A stretch of 64,000 nt of DNA from the NCBI RefSeq assembly GCF_001403735.1, contig NZ_CXPG01000012.1:278823-342822 (forward strand), in the 5' to 3' direction. Source of the DNA: Jannaschia rubra. Lineage in GTDB: Bacteria > Pseudomonadota > Alphaproteobacteria > Rhodobacterales > Rhodobacteraceae. Positions 36,201-44,725 of this stretch are shown here, one piece after another (position 1 is the stretch's first letter; every line of letters begins with the position of its first letter). The notes below the pieces were generated by a model. The model worked only from the letters and a program-made list of their open reading frames with translations. It had not been told where the DNA came from and ran no database searches. Made by a program: the position numbers and the translations under genes.

Positions 36201-38300
36201 CTACCCCTCCACCAACCCCCTCGCCTCCAATCCCGCAATCAACTCCGCGATCTCCTCCCTCGCCGCCTGCCACCCTCCCCGCGACGACCGGTAGAGCGGC
36301 TGGCGGACCTGCGCGAAGCTCAAGGTCTCGACCCGGCCGGCGCGTTCGTGGAACGACAGGACGCGCGCGTCCCAGTCCAGCCCGCAGGCCGCCAGCAGCG
36401 CGCGCGCCTGCTCCTCGGGCGCGTCCAGCAGCGCCTCATAGGCGATCTCGTGGAACGCCCCGGGTGTCTCCTGCCGCCAAAAGGCGATGGCGTCATGGAA
36501 CAGCCCGATCCGGTCGGCGATCCCTTCCTGCGAAGCGGCATAGCGGTGGGTGCCGTCGTGGAAATGATTGCGCCAGATCGACAGGCCGGTATCGCGCGGG
36601 TCGCGGGTGACGACCACGACGCGCGCGCGGGGCAGGATCGCGCGGATCAGCCCGATCTCCAGGAACGACTGGATCGACTTGTCCGTCAGCCGAAGCGTAC
36701 ACTCTCCCGCTTTCCTCCGCGCCGCCGCGTCATAGGCCTCGCCGGCCCGCCTCAGCGCGGCCTCATCCGGCACCGCGCCTCCGGCTAGCAGGTCGCGCAA
36801 GGGCCTGGCCGTATGGCGCAGCACGGCAAGCTCTCCGCCCGCCGCGACCTCGGGGTGCGACGACAGGATGGCCTCCACCAACGTGGTTCCCGACCGGGGC
36901 AAGCCGGTGACGAAGATCGGCGCGGCCGTGGCCCCGCTTGTCTCCGTCGCCGCCCGCAGCAGGGGCCAGTCGCGAGTGGCGATCCGCTCCCACTGGGCGC
37001 GAATGGGGCGGGGGTCGTGGGGATAGCTTCGCAGCATCGAGGCATTCGCCTTCGCCAGATGCGCGGCAGCCGCGTCGGGATCGTCGCGCTGCAATGCCCG
37101 GCCAAGGGCATAGTCGATCATCCGCCGGTCGAACGCCGGCAGGTCGCCCGCAAGCGCTGCCTGCATCGCGCCCACCGCCGGATCGTCCGCCGCCAGCCGC
37201 ACCCCGTAGGCGAGCGCCCGGTATGCGGTACCGTTCCGGGGATCGGCGGCGATGGCCGCGCGCAGGTCGGCCTCCGCACCCGCCGCGTCGCCGGTTGACT
37301 GCCGCAACTGCCCCCGCGCGGTCAGCGTGGCACTGTCGTCGGGGGTGCGCGCCAGATGCGCGTCGTGGACGGCCAGCGCCTCCTCCGCCCGGCCCGCATC
37401 GGCCAGCGCCTTCGCCAGCATGGCCGCTGCCGCCGGTGCGTCGGGCTTGCGCGCGCGGGCATGGGCAAGCGCCTCCTCGGCTCGCCCCGCCTGCATCGCC
37501 GCCTCCGCCGCAAGCGCCAGCGCCGCGTCGTCGGTCGGGCGCCGGGCCAGCACCTCGGCCGCGATGGCGGCCGCCCGGTCGGCCAGCCCCGCCTGCAACG
37601 ACAGCCGCCCGTGGATCAGTTGTGCGGCGGGCAGCAAAGGCGCCATCCGCGCCGCCTGCCGTGCCTCGACCAGCGCGGGCAGGACGTCGCCCTGCGCCTG
37701 CAACGCCCGCACCAGCCCCAGCCGCAGATCGACTGCATAGGGTTCCAGCCGCAGGCCCTGCCGGAATGCCTCCGCCGCCGGGCCCGTCCGCCCCGCCGCC
37801 AGCCGTGCCTGCGCCAGCAACCCCCAGACGGCGGCGCCCGGCCGCGCGCGCAGCAACGGGACCGCCCGCGCCTCGACCGCGCGCAAATTGCCGCCTTGCG
37901 ACAGGGCGGCCAAGTCGGCCCGCGTGGCCGCCCCCGCCCCCGTCGCCCGTGCGCCCTTGCCCGACGCGGCCGCCTGCACCATCGTCGCCAGCGCCTGCGC
38001 CACGCCGGCCCTGCGCGCCTCCCGCACCACCTGCCCGCCCTGGCCGCGCGCGCCTTCGAACAGGGCGCGCTCCAGCCAGACCACGGGCTCCTTCGGCGCC
38101 AGTGTGGCGCAGCGGCCGAAAGCCTCGCGGGCGGCGTCATCCTCGCCCAGCGCGGCACGGGCGCGGGCCAGCAGAAGCCATGCCTCCACCATGCCTGGCC
38201 GCGCCTCCAGCAGCGGACCCAGCAAATCGCGCGCCTCCTTCGAGCGCTCGGCCTCCAGTGCGCGGCGGGCCTGGCTGAGGGGGGTGTCGGAGCTGTTCAT
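36201..38300 (-). CDS. TPR-repeat sulfotransferase
   Basis: A 699-residue protein with an N-terminal array of tetratricopeptide repeats (about 1-420; for example AWLLLARARAALGEDDAARE, AEEALAVHDAHLARTPDD and GAEADLRAAIAADPRNGTAY) and a C-terminal PAPS-dependent sulfotransferase domain. The 5'-phosphosulfate loop is FVTGLPRSGTTLVEAILSS near residue 470, and the 3'-phosphate region is ARVVVVTRDPRDTGLSIWRN. It likely sulfates a protein or small acceptor held by the repeats, and would use PAPS made by the sat/cysC product. Acceptor unknown. Confidence 0.9.
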   Translation of the reverse strand: MNSSDTPLSQARRALEAERSKEARDLLGPLLEARPGMVEAWLLLARARAALGEDDAAREAFGRCATLAPKEPVVWLERALFEGARGQGGQVVREARRAGVAQALATMVQAAASGKGARATGAGAATRADLAALSQGGNLRAVEARAVPLLRARPGAAVWGLLAQARLAAGRTGPAAEAFRQGLRLEPYAVDLRLGLVRALQAQGDVLPALVEARQAARMAPLLPAAQLIHGRLSLQAGLADRAAAIAAEVLARRPTDDAALALAAEAAMQAGRAEEALAHARARKPDAPAAAAMLAKALADAGRAEEALAVHDAHLARTPDDSATLTARGQLRQSTGDAAGAEADLRAAIAADPRNGTAYRALAYGVRLAADDPAVGAMQAALAGDLPAFDRRMIDYALGRALQRDDPDAAAAHLAKANASMLRSYPHDPRPIRAQWERIATRDWPLLRAATETSGATAAPIFVTGLPRSGTTLVEAILSSHPEVAAGGELAVLRHTARPLRDLLAGGAVPDEAALRRAGEAYDAAARRKAGECTLRLTDKSIQSFLEIGLIRAILPRARVVVVTRDPRDTGLSIWRNHFHDGTHRYAASQEGIADRIGLFHDAIAFWRQETPGAFHEIAYEALLDAPEEQARALLAACGLDWDARVLSFHERAGRVETLSFAQVRQPLYRSSRGGWQAAREEIAELIAGLEARGLVEG

Positions 38301-38443
38301 GCCCAGCCCCTATCATGCACGGATCGGCATCGGAACGGCCCCCGGAAACCGATTGTTTCGCCCTTTGCCGTGGACCGGACGCGCCCCCGCGCGGTAAAAC
38401 CGCGGTCAGCGGTGGGGGCCGCTGCTGCCGGAATGAAACTGCC

Positions 38444-39205
38444 ATGACTGCCTATCAGCGGCTTCCGTCCGCATCCTACAGCCCGGTTCCCGGCCTGTCT
38501 TCTGCATCCGTTCATGACGATGCACGCGCGCTGGCGCATTACGACCTGGCCTGGATCGACGACCGGGGCGCCGCCACATGGGACCGGCGCGCCCTTCCCG
38601 ACACGCCCGAGATGGAGGCCGCCGTCTCCAGCTTCGCGCGGGGGGCCATGCTGCGGGGCCTGCACGGCCCCGTCGCGGTCGAGGATCTGATCCCCGGCGA
38701 TCGTGTGATGACGCGCGGAGGCGGTACCGCGCAGATCGACTGGATCGGGTCGCGCAGCTACCTCTCGGCGGGCGAACGGCCGATGTTCTACCGCGTGGCG
38801 GCCCGCGCCTTCGGTGCCTCCGGTCCCGAACAGGACGTGCTGCTGGGCAGTCACGCCCAAATCCTGATCGACAGCCCGCGCTGCCGTCCGCTGGTCGGCG
38901 GAACGCTGGCCTTCGCGCCCCTTTCCGCGTTCGAGGATGGCCACGCCGTCACCGCCATCGTCCCGCACGGAGAGGTCACGATATACGGCATCGCCTGCGC
39001 CGGGCAGGAGGCCGTGCTGGCCGGGGGGCTGGCGGTCGAAAGCTATCATCCCGCCCGCGCCACCAACCGCTGCCTGAACCGCACGATGCTGGCCGACATG
39101 GGGCGGCTGTTTCCGCATACGGCCACCGGCACGGGCTTCGGCGCGCCGCGCATCCCCTACCTTACCCCGACCGAGGCGCAGATGCTCGCCGTCTCGGGCG
39201 TCTGA
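38444..39205 (+). CDS. Hint-domain protein lacking the N-terminal nucleophile
   Basis: A 253-residue protein with a Hedgehog/intein-type domain: FARGAMLRGLHGPVAVEDLI, PGDRVMTRGGGTAQIDWIG, VLLGSHAQILIDSPRCRPLV and LAVESYHPARATNRCLN. In active Hint domains a Cys, Ser or Thr precedes the T-P-x-G turn; here that position reads GAML, so autoproteolysis is doubtful. Such stand-alone Hint proteins are widespread in Roseobacters without known function. ATG 38444 is chosen because MTAYQRLPSASYSPVPG starts the family-like region. Confidence 0.85.
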   Translation: MTAYQRLPSASYSPVPGLSSASVHDDARALAHYDLAWIDDRGAATWDRRALPDTPEMEAAVSSFARGAMLRGLHGPVAVEDLIPGDRVMTRGGGTAQIDWIGSRSYLSAGERPMFYRVAARAFGASGPEQDVLLGSHAQILIDSPRCRPLVGGTLAFAPLSAFEDGHAVTAIVPHGEVTIYGIACAGQEAVLAGGLAVESYHPARATNRCLNRTMLADMGRLFPHTATGTGFGAPRIPYLTPTEAQMLAVSGV

Positions 39206-39270
39206 CTGGACCGGGTCGCCCTGTGCTGTAGAAGCGGGGCGACCCTGACCGAGACGGAAAGCCGCCACCC

Positions 39271-40143
39271 ATGCAGATCATCGATTCCCTGTCCGAAATA
39301 TCGGACCGCTACCGCGCGTTGTTCGTGGACCTCTGGGGCTGCGCCCACGACGGCGTCCGCGCCATTCCCGGCGCGGTCGAGGCACTGCGCGCTTTCCGCG
39401 CGACGGGCGGGCGGGTGATCTTCGTGACCAACTCCCCTCGACCCCGCGCCGGCGTGGCGCGACAGCTCGTGGGTTTCGGCGTGCCGGAGGACTGCTACGA
39501 CGACATCGCGACCTCGGGCGATTCGGCGCGGGTCGCGATGTTCGACGGCGCCGTGGGCCGCCGCGTCTGGCATTTGGGCCCCGCCCACGATGCGGGCTTT
39601 TTCGAGGTTCCGGCCATCCTGTCCGACCCCCTGAACATCGAACGCGTCCCGCTGGACCAAGCGGAGGGGATCGTCTGCACCGGCCCCTTCGACCCACAGG
39701 CCGATCCGTCCGACCTGCGCCCGCAGTTGCTGGCGGCCAAGACCCGGGGGTTGAAGCTGCTCTGCGCCAACCCCGACATCGTAGTGGACCGGGGCGAGGT
39801 TCGCGAATGGTGCGCTGGCGCGATCGCGCGGCTTTATACCGAGATGGGAGGCGAGAGCCTCTATTTCGGCAAACCCCATCCGCCGATCTACGACCTGGCC
39901 CGCCGGCGCCTGCATGCAATCGAGGAGATCCCCGACGATGCCATCCTGGCCATGGGCGACGGCCCTGCGACCGATGCCGCCGGCGCGATGGGCGAGGATC
40001 TGGACCTGCTGTTCATCTCGGGCGGCCTCGGTGCTTTCGAAACCGGAACGGTCGTGGGCGGCAACCCCGATCCGGACCGGCTGGCGCGCTATCTGTTGGA
40101 AACGGGGGTAGAGCCGACATATGTGATCGGCACGCTTCGGTAG
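39271..40143 (+). CDS. HAD-superfamily hydrolase, TIGR01459 type
   Basis: A 290-residue class IIA HAD phosphatase. The nucleophile motif is ALFVDLWGCAHDGV (D at 20-ish with W in place of the second Asp as is typical of this subfamily), motif II is VIFVTNSPRPRAGV, motif III is YFGKPHPPIYDLA, and motif IV is ILAMGDGPATDAAGA. The alphaproteobacterial TIGR01459 family has no proven substrate. It is followed by a MaoC gene with its own promoter. Confidence 0.88.
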   Translation: MQIIDSLSEISDRYRALFVDLWGCAHDGVRAIPGAVEALRAFRATGGRVIFVTNSPRPRAGVARQLVGFGVPEDCYDDIATSGDSARVAMFDGAVGRRVWHLGPAHDAGFFEVPAILSDPLNIERVPLDQAEGIVCTGPFDPQADPSDLRPQLLAAKTRGLKLLCANPDIVVDRGEVREWCAGAIARLYTEMGGESLYFGKPHPPIYDLARRRLHAIEEIPDDAILAMGDGPATDAAGAMGEDLDLLFISGGLGAFETGTVVGGNPDPDRLARYLLETGVEPTYVIGTLR

Positions 40144-40191
40144 GATTGTTTCTACACTCTCACTCATAGAGTATTAAAATTGCCGATACGC

Positions 40192-40220
40192 TTGCTGCGT
40201 TGCGGCATTCATGCTATGTG
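40192..40220 (+). promoter_or_regulatory. Candidate promoter of the MaoC gene
   Basis: TTGCTG and TATGTG are separated by exactly 17 bp, 29 bp upstream of the start codon. A 5-bp inverted repeat ACTCT/AGAGT (40156-40172) just upstream could be an operator. Confidence 0.45.
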
Positions 40221-40248
40221 CCTCCTGTCCAATCCCGGGAGGGCGACC

Positions 40249-40692
40249 ATGCTCGACAACGCGCCACGCGGCACGATCTGCATCGAGGATATCGAGATCG
40301 GCATGACCCGCAGCCTGCGGAAGACCGTCACCGATCGCGATATCGAGCTGTTCGCCGAGGTCTCGACCGACCGGAACCCCGTCCACCTGAATGAGGCCCA
40401 TGCGCGGGAGACGATCTTCGCAGGCCGCGTTGCGCACGGGATGCTCACCGCCGGCCTGATCTCGGCCGTCATCGGCGAGCAGCTTCCAGGCCACGGCACG
40501 GTCTACCTGGGCCAAACCCTGCGTTTTCTCGCGCCCGTCCGCCCCGGCGATACGGTGCAGGCGGTCGTCCGCGTCACCGGCATCGACCTGTCGAAGCGGC
40601 GCGTCACGATGGATACTCATTGCGCCGTGGGCGACACCGTCGTCCTGAAGGGCGAGGCTCAGGTTCTGGCGCCGTCGCGGAAGTTCGACTGA
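40249..40692 (+). CDS. MaoC-family hydratase, (R)-specific enoyl-CoA hydratase-like
   Basis: A 147-residue hot-dog-fold protein. The hydratase motif is FAEVSTDRNPVHLNEAHA, giving the catalytic Asp and His, followed by FAGRVAHGMLTAGLISAVIG and YLGQTLRFLAPVRPGDTV. Size and motif match PhaJ-type (R)-specific enoyl-CoA hydratases, which feed beta-oxidation intermediates into polyhydroxyalkanoate synthesis; phbA and phbB are in this window at 60.6-63.5 kb. ATG 40249 has CGGGAGGG at 6 nt; upstream in-frame ATGs overlap the promoter. Confidence 0.92.
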   Translation: MLDNAPRGTICIEDIEIGMTRSLRKTVTDRDIELFAEVSTDRNPVHLNEAHARETIFAGRVAHGMLTAGLISAVIGEQLPGHGTVYLGQTLRFLAPVRPGDTVQAVVRVTGIDLSKRRVTMDTHCAVGDTVVLKGEAQVLAPSRKFD

Positions 40693-40791
40693 CGCGCCGG
40701 TTGCGGGGTTCCGAAGCCTCCGACAGGGATATTCGGAAAGCAAAGACGGGGGCGCTTGCGCCTTTCCTTCCGCCGGGCTAGCCGCGTGCCC

Positions 40792-41712
40792 ATGCGGATT
40801 TTCACCGATCATCGCGACATTCCGGCCGATGCGCGCGGCGCCTCGGCGGCGGTCGGGAACTTCGACGGGGTGCACCGGGGGCATCAGCATGTGCTGGACC
40901 TCGCGCGCGGCGAGGCACCCCTCGCCGTCGTCACCTTCGAGCCGCATCCCCGACAGGTCTTCGCGCCCGACGCCCCGCCTTTCCGCCTGATGTCGGCCAC
41001 AGCGCGGGCGAACCGTCTGGCGCGGCTGGGCGTGGACCTTCTGTTCGAACTGCCTTTCCCTGCCATCCGGCCGCTGTCGGCCGAGGCGTTCATGGCAGAC
41101 GTGCTCTCAGCCGGACTGGGGCTGCGGCATGTCGTGGTCGGCACGGATTTCCGTTTCGGCAAGGGGCGCGCGGGGGACGTCGCGACCCTGCGCGACGGTG
41201 GCGCGCGGCTGGGGTTCGGGGTGACGGTGGCCGACCTTCTGGGCGGGGGCAAGGTTCCGGTGTCCTCCACCGCCATTCGTGAGGCGCTGGCCGAAGGCCG
41301 TCCGCGCGACGCCGCCGCCATGCTGGGCCATTGGCACCGGATCGAGGGCCCCGTCCTGCACGGCGAGAAGCGCGGCCGGGACTTTGGCTATCCAACGGCG
41401 AACCTGTCGGTCGAGGGGCTGCACCTGCCGCGCATGGGCGTCTATGCCGTGCTGGTCGACGTGCTCGAAGGGCCGCATGCGGGGGCTTATCGCGGTGTCG
41501 CCTCGCTCGGCGTGCGGCCGATGTTCGGCGAGAACACTCCGAACCTGGAGACTTTCCTGTTCGACTTCTCCGGCGACCTCTACGATACGCCGATCTCGGT
41601 CGCGCTGGTGGAGTTCCTGCGCCCGGAGATGCGGTTCGACGGCCTGCCTGCCCTGATCGCGCAGATGGACGACGACAGCGCGCGGGCACGGGCGGTTCTG
41701 GATGACCTCTGA
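40792..41712 (+). CDS. ribF: Bifunctional riboflavin kinase / FAD synthetase
   Basis: A 306-residue enzyme making FMN and FAD. The adenylyltransferase domain has VGNFDGVHRGHQHVLDLA, FEPHPRQVFAPD and SSTAIREALAEGRP. The kinase domain (from about residue 185) has GKRGRDFGYPTANLSVEG-like text (EKRGRDFGYPTANL), GVASLGVRPMFGENTPNLE and FDFSGDLYDTPI. ATG 40792 begins MRIFTDHRDIPADARGASAA. Overlaps the next gene by 11 bp, forming ribF-ycgN-threonine aldolase. Confidence 0.97.
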   Translation: MRIFTDHRDIPADARGASAAVGNFDGVHRGHQHVLDLARGEAPLAVVTFEPHPRQVFAPDAPPFRLMSATARANRLARLGVDLLFELPFPAIRPLSAEAFMADVLSAGLGLRHVVVGTDFRFGKGRAGDVATLRDGGARLGFGVTVADLLGGGKVPVSSTAIREALAEGRPRDAAAMLGHWHRIEGPVLHGEKRGRDFGYPTANLSVEGLHLPRMGVYAVLVDVLEGPHAGAYRGVASLGVRPMFGENTPNLETFLFDFSGDLYDTPISVALVEFLRPEMRFDGLPALIAQMDDDSARARAVLDDL

Positions 41713-42184
41713 CCCCATTGACCGGACGGGGCTGCGCCCGGAGTTCTGGACCCGGCCCCTTGCTGACCTGACGCCGGCGGAATGGGAGGCGCTGTGCGAC
41801 GGCTGCGGCAAGTGCTGCCTCAACAAGCTGGAGGACGAGGACACCGGAGAGGTGGCGCTGACGCGGATCGCCTGCCGCCTGTTCGACGATTCCACCTGCC
41901 GCTGTTCAAGCTACGAGACGCGGCTGAAATATGTGCCCGAATGCGTGGTGCTGACGCCCGAGACGCTGCCGAAGGTAGTCTATTTCTTCCCCGAGACCTG
42001 CGCCTATCGCCGCCTGCACGAAAGGCGGGCGTTGCCATCGTGGCATCCGCTGCTGACCGGCGATCCGATGTCGCCGCATCTGGCGGGCGCATCCCTGATG
42101 GACGAGACGCTATCGGAACTGCAGGTCCACGAGGACGACTGGGAAGACCACATCATCGACGAGCCGCTGGGGGACGAAAGATGA
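41702..42184 (+). CDS. UPF0260 (YcgN-like) cysteine cluster protein
   Basis: A 160-residue YkgJ/YcgN-type protein with conserved cysteines able to bind a metal or Fe-S cluster: LCDGCGKCCLNKLED, CRLFDDSTCRCSSYETR and ETCAYRRL. The family is widespread in proteobacteria with no known function. It is translationally coupled on both sides: it starts inside ribF and its TGA overlaps the next ATG (ATGA). Confidence 0.92.
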   Translation: MTSDPIDRTGLRPEFWTRPLADLTPAEWEALCDGCGKCCLNKLEDEDTGEVALTRIACRLFDDSTCRCSSYETRLKYVPECVVLTPETLPKVVYFFPETCAYRRLHERRALPSWHPLLTGDPMSPHLAGASLMDETLSELQVHEDDWEDHIIDEPLGDER

Positions 42185-43203
42185 ATCTGAACTTCGCATC
42201 CGACAACACGGGTCCCGTGGCGCAGCCCATCATGGACGCCATCGTCGCGGCCAACACGGGCGCGGCGATGCCTTACGGGGACGACGACTGGATGCCCGGC
42301 GTGCGCGACGCGCTGCGCGACCTGTTCGACTGGCCCGAGGCGGAGGTTCTGCTGGTGGCCACGGGGACGGGGGCCAACGTGCTGGCGCTGGCGGGGATGG
42401 TGGCGCCTTGGGAGACGATCTTCGCCCATCGCAACAGCCATATCGAGCGCAGCGAATGCGGCGCGCCGGAGTTCTATACCGGCGGCGCCAAGCTGACGCT
42501 GATCGACGGCGAGGGCAGCCGGATCGCCCCGGATGCGTTGCGCGCGGCCATGGCCGTCGTGGGCACCAAGGACATCCACGGAGTGCAGCGCGGGGCGCTG
42601 AGCCTGACCAATGTGACCGAATCGGGGACGCTCTATTCGCTGGACGACCTCGATGCGCTGACCGGCATCGCGCGGGACGCGGGCATGGGCACGCATCTGG
42701 ACGGCGCGCGGTTCGCCAATGCCTGCGCCGCGCTGGGCTGTTCGGCGGCGCAGCTTGCGCGCGGGTTCGACATGGTGAGTTTCGGCGGCACCAAGAACGG
42801 CTGCATGGGGGTCGAGGCCATCGTGATGCGCGACGGCGCGAAGCATTGGGAGATGCAGTTGCGTCGCAAGCGGGGCGCCCAGCTCTGGTCCAAGCATCGC
42901 TACCTATCCGTGCAGATGGCGGCCTATCTGAAGGACGGGCTGTGGCTGGAGAATGCGCGCACGGCCAACGCGGCGGGCCAGCGGCTGGCGGCCGGATTGC
43001 GCCGGATCGGAGCCGAGATGGCGCATGAACCGCAGGCCAACATGATCTTCTGCCGGATGCCGCGCGCCATGCATGACCGGGCACTGGGGCAGGCGCGGTA
43101 TGGGTTGATGGATGAGGGTGAGCGGCCGCTTTGCCGGATGGTCTGCGATTTCACCAAGACCGAGGCCGAGGTGGACCGCCTGCTGGAGCTTCTGGCGGGT
43201 TAG
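42181..43203 (+). CDS. Low-specificity L-threonine aldolase
   Basis: A 340-residue PLP enzyme cleaving threonine or allo-threonine to glycine and acetaldehyde. Evidence: FASDNTGPVAQPIMDAIVAA at the N-terminus, YGDDDWMPGVRDALRDLF, HLDGARFANACAALG with the cofactor-contacting Asp and Arg, and the Schiff-base lysine in VSFGGTKNGCMGVEAI. Length and motifs match the beta-eliminating lyase type LtaE. Coupled to ycgN by 4 bp. Confidence 0.95.
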   Translation: MNLNFASDNTGPVAQPIMDAIVAANTGAAMPYGDDDWMPGVRDALRDLFDWPEAEVLLVATGTGANVLALAGMVAPWETIFAHRNSHIERSECGAPEFYTGGAKLTLIDGEGSRIAPDALRAAMAVVGTKDIHGVQRGALSLTNVTESGTLYSLDDLDALTGIARDAGMGTHLDGARFANACAALGCSAAQLARGFDMVSFGGTKNGCMGVEAIVMRDGAKHWEMQLRRKRGAQLWSKHRYLSVQMAAYLKDGLWLENARTANAAGQRLAAGLRRIGAEMAHEPQANMIFCRMPRAMHDRALGQARYGLMDEGERPLCRMVCDFTKTEAEVDRLLELLAG

Positions 43204-43218
43204 CGACCATGCGGTCCG

Positions 43219-43244
43219 CCGGACGCCCCGGATGGGGCGCCCGG
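43219..43244 (+). terminator. Probable terminator of the ribF-threonine aldolase operon
   Basis: Stem of 11 positions with one mismatch: CCGG-a-CGCCCC / GGGGCG-c-CCGG with tetraloop GGAT, 15 bp after the stop. No T-run follows. Confidence 0.5.
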
Positions 43245-43306
43245 TCGGGGTCGGTTTCTCGGCAGATCCGGGATCGGTACCGGGTTCGTGGTGTGAACCG
43301 ACGGTC

Positions 43307-43406
43307 GGGGGCGGATGCCCCCTATGCCCAAACCCCTGCGGTTGACCACAGGCAATGTCCGGAGGGCCGGGCGGCCCGTCATTCCGATTCGGGGCCGGAA
43401 GGCCCC
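43307..43406. other. Cluster of GC stem-loops with GG-type tetraloops in a 254-bp intergenic region
   Basis: Within 43204-43457, between convergent genes, three further perfect hairpins follow the one at 43219: GGGGGC-GGAT-GCCCCC (43307-43322), GGGCC-GGGC-GGCCC (43364-43377) and GGGGCC-GGAA-GGCCCC (43391-43406), plus GGTTC-N7-GAACC at 43283-43299. No coding frame here looks real. It may be terminators, an mRNA 3' structure or a small RNA. Confidence 0.55.
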
Positions 43407-43457
43407 CGCGCGCAGGTCAGGTTCTGAGCCCAAGCGGTTAACGAAGCGTGAAGGCGC

Positions 43458-43727
43458 TCAGGCCTTATTCGCCGCGCCCTTGTCCGACGCGCTGCCTTCG
43501 AGCGCGGCGAGACGGGCGGAAAGCGCCTCGTTCTCCTCCCGCGCTTTCTGGGCCATTGCGCGTACGGCGTCGAACTCTTCGCGAGTGACGAAGTCGCGGT
43601 CGGCCATCCAGCGGTCGAGCATCGACTTCATCGCGGTCTCGGCCTCGGTCCGCGCGCCCTGGGCCACGCCCATCGCGTTGGTCATCAACTGGCCGATATC
43701 GTCCATGAAACGGTTGCGGGTCTGCAT
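43458..43727 (-). CDS. ubiK: Ubiquinone biosynthesis accessory factor UbiK
   Basis: An 89-residue BMFP (DUF526) protein. N-terminal MQTRNRFMDDIGQLMTNAMG is an amphipathic membrane-associating helix, and the C-terminal part FVTREEFDAVRAMAQKAREENEALSARLAALE is a coiled coil forming trimers. In E. coli UbiK assists UbiJ in aerobic ubiquinone synthesis. It stands alone, upstream of and divergent from lgt. Confidence 0.92.
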   Translation of the reverse strand: MQTRNRFMDDIGQLMTNAMGVAQGARTEAETAMKSMLDRWMADRDFVTREEFDAVRAMAQKAREENEALSARLAALEGSASDKGAANKA

Positions 43728-43822
43728 CTTCGGGCCTCCGGGCTGTTCACTCGCAATATGGGGCGGGGATGCGCCGACCTCAAGGATTGACCCCCCCGGC
43801 GGGCGCGGGCATGTGCTGACGC

Positions 43823-44725
43823 ATGATATTCGCCATCCCGTTCCCCGACGTCTCGCCCGACATCTTCCGCCTGTCCATCGGCGGGTTCGACATCGCGCCG
43901 AAGTGGTATGCGGCCGCCTATATCGTGGGCATCCTCGGCGGCTGGCTGATGGCGCGCTGGGCCGTCGCGCGGCCGGGCCTGTGGCCGAACGACACCGCGC
44001 CCATGACGCGCACGCAGGTCGAGGACATCATGACCTGGGTGGTCCTGGCCATCGTGGGCGGCGGCAGGCTGGGCTATTGCCTGTTCTACCAGCCGGCGTA
44101 CTACCTTGCACATCCTCTCGAGATCCTTGCGGTCTGGCAGGGGGGGATGTCGTTCCACGGCGGCATGATCGCGACCGGGGTCGCGGTGATCGTCTATGCG
44201 ATGCGCCACGCCATACCGATCCGGTCGATCCTGGACCTCGCCGCGCTCTGCACGCCGCTGGGGCTGGGGCTGGGGCGGGTCGCCAATTTCATCAACGCGG
44301 AGCTCTGGGGTCGGCCGTCGACCGCGCCCTGGGCGGTGATCTTTCCCGGCGACGCGGCGCAGGCCTGCACGAACCTGGGCGAATTCTGCGCGCGCCACCC
44401 GAGCCAGCTGTATGAAGCGGCGCTGGAGGGGGTGGTGCTGCTGATCGTGCTCTGGGCCGTCGCCTTTGCCGGCGGGCTGAAGGCGCGGGGGCTGATCTGC
44501 GGGTTGTTTCTCGCGGGTTACGGCGCGGCGCGCATTTTCGTCGAACATTTCCGGCAGGCCGACGCGCAGTACATCACGCCCGACAACCCGCTGGGCCACG
44601 TGATCGGCTGGGGCGACTTCGGCCTGTCGATGGGGCAGGTCCTGTCGGTGCCGATGGTGGCGGTGGGGCTGGGGGCGGCCTGGCTGTCGGTCAGCGCATG
44701 GCGGCGGGCGACCGCGCGGGCGTGA
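43823..44725 (+). CDS. lgt: Prolipoprotein diacylglyceryl transferase
   Basis: A 300-residue inner-membrane enzyme that transfers diacylglycerol to the lipobox cysteine of prolipoproteins, such as those encoded at 8254 and 27823. Signature text: VWQGGMSFHGGMIATGVAV with the essential His, LGRVANFINAELWGRP with catalytic Arg/Asn/Glu, and CARHPSQLYEAALEG. Seven hydrophobic helices are visible. Its 3' end overlaps the methyltransferase gene by 28 bp. Confidence 0.97.
   Translation: MIFAIPFPDVSPDIFRLSIGGFDIAPKWYAAAYIVGILGGWLMARWAVARPGLWPNDTAPMTRTQVEDIMTWVVLAIVGGGRLGYCLFYQPAYYLAHPLEILAVWQGGMSFHGGMIATGVAVIVYAMRHAIPIRSILDLAALCTPLGLGLGRVANFINAELWGRPSTAPWAVIFPGDAAQACTNLGEFCARHPSQLYEAALEGVVLLIVLWAVAFAGGLKARGLICGLFLAGYGAARIFVEHFRQADAQYITPDNPLGHVIGWGDFGLSMGQVLSVPMVAVGLGAAWLSVSAWRRATARA

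Noticed and set aside
43219..43406. Possible CRISPR or repeat array in the intergenic hairpin cluster
   Set aside because: The hairpins differ in stem sequence and spacing; there is no constant repeat or spacer and no cas gene.
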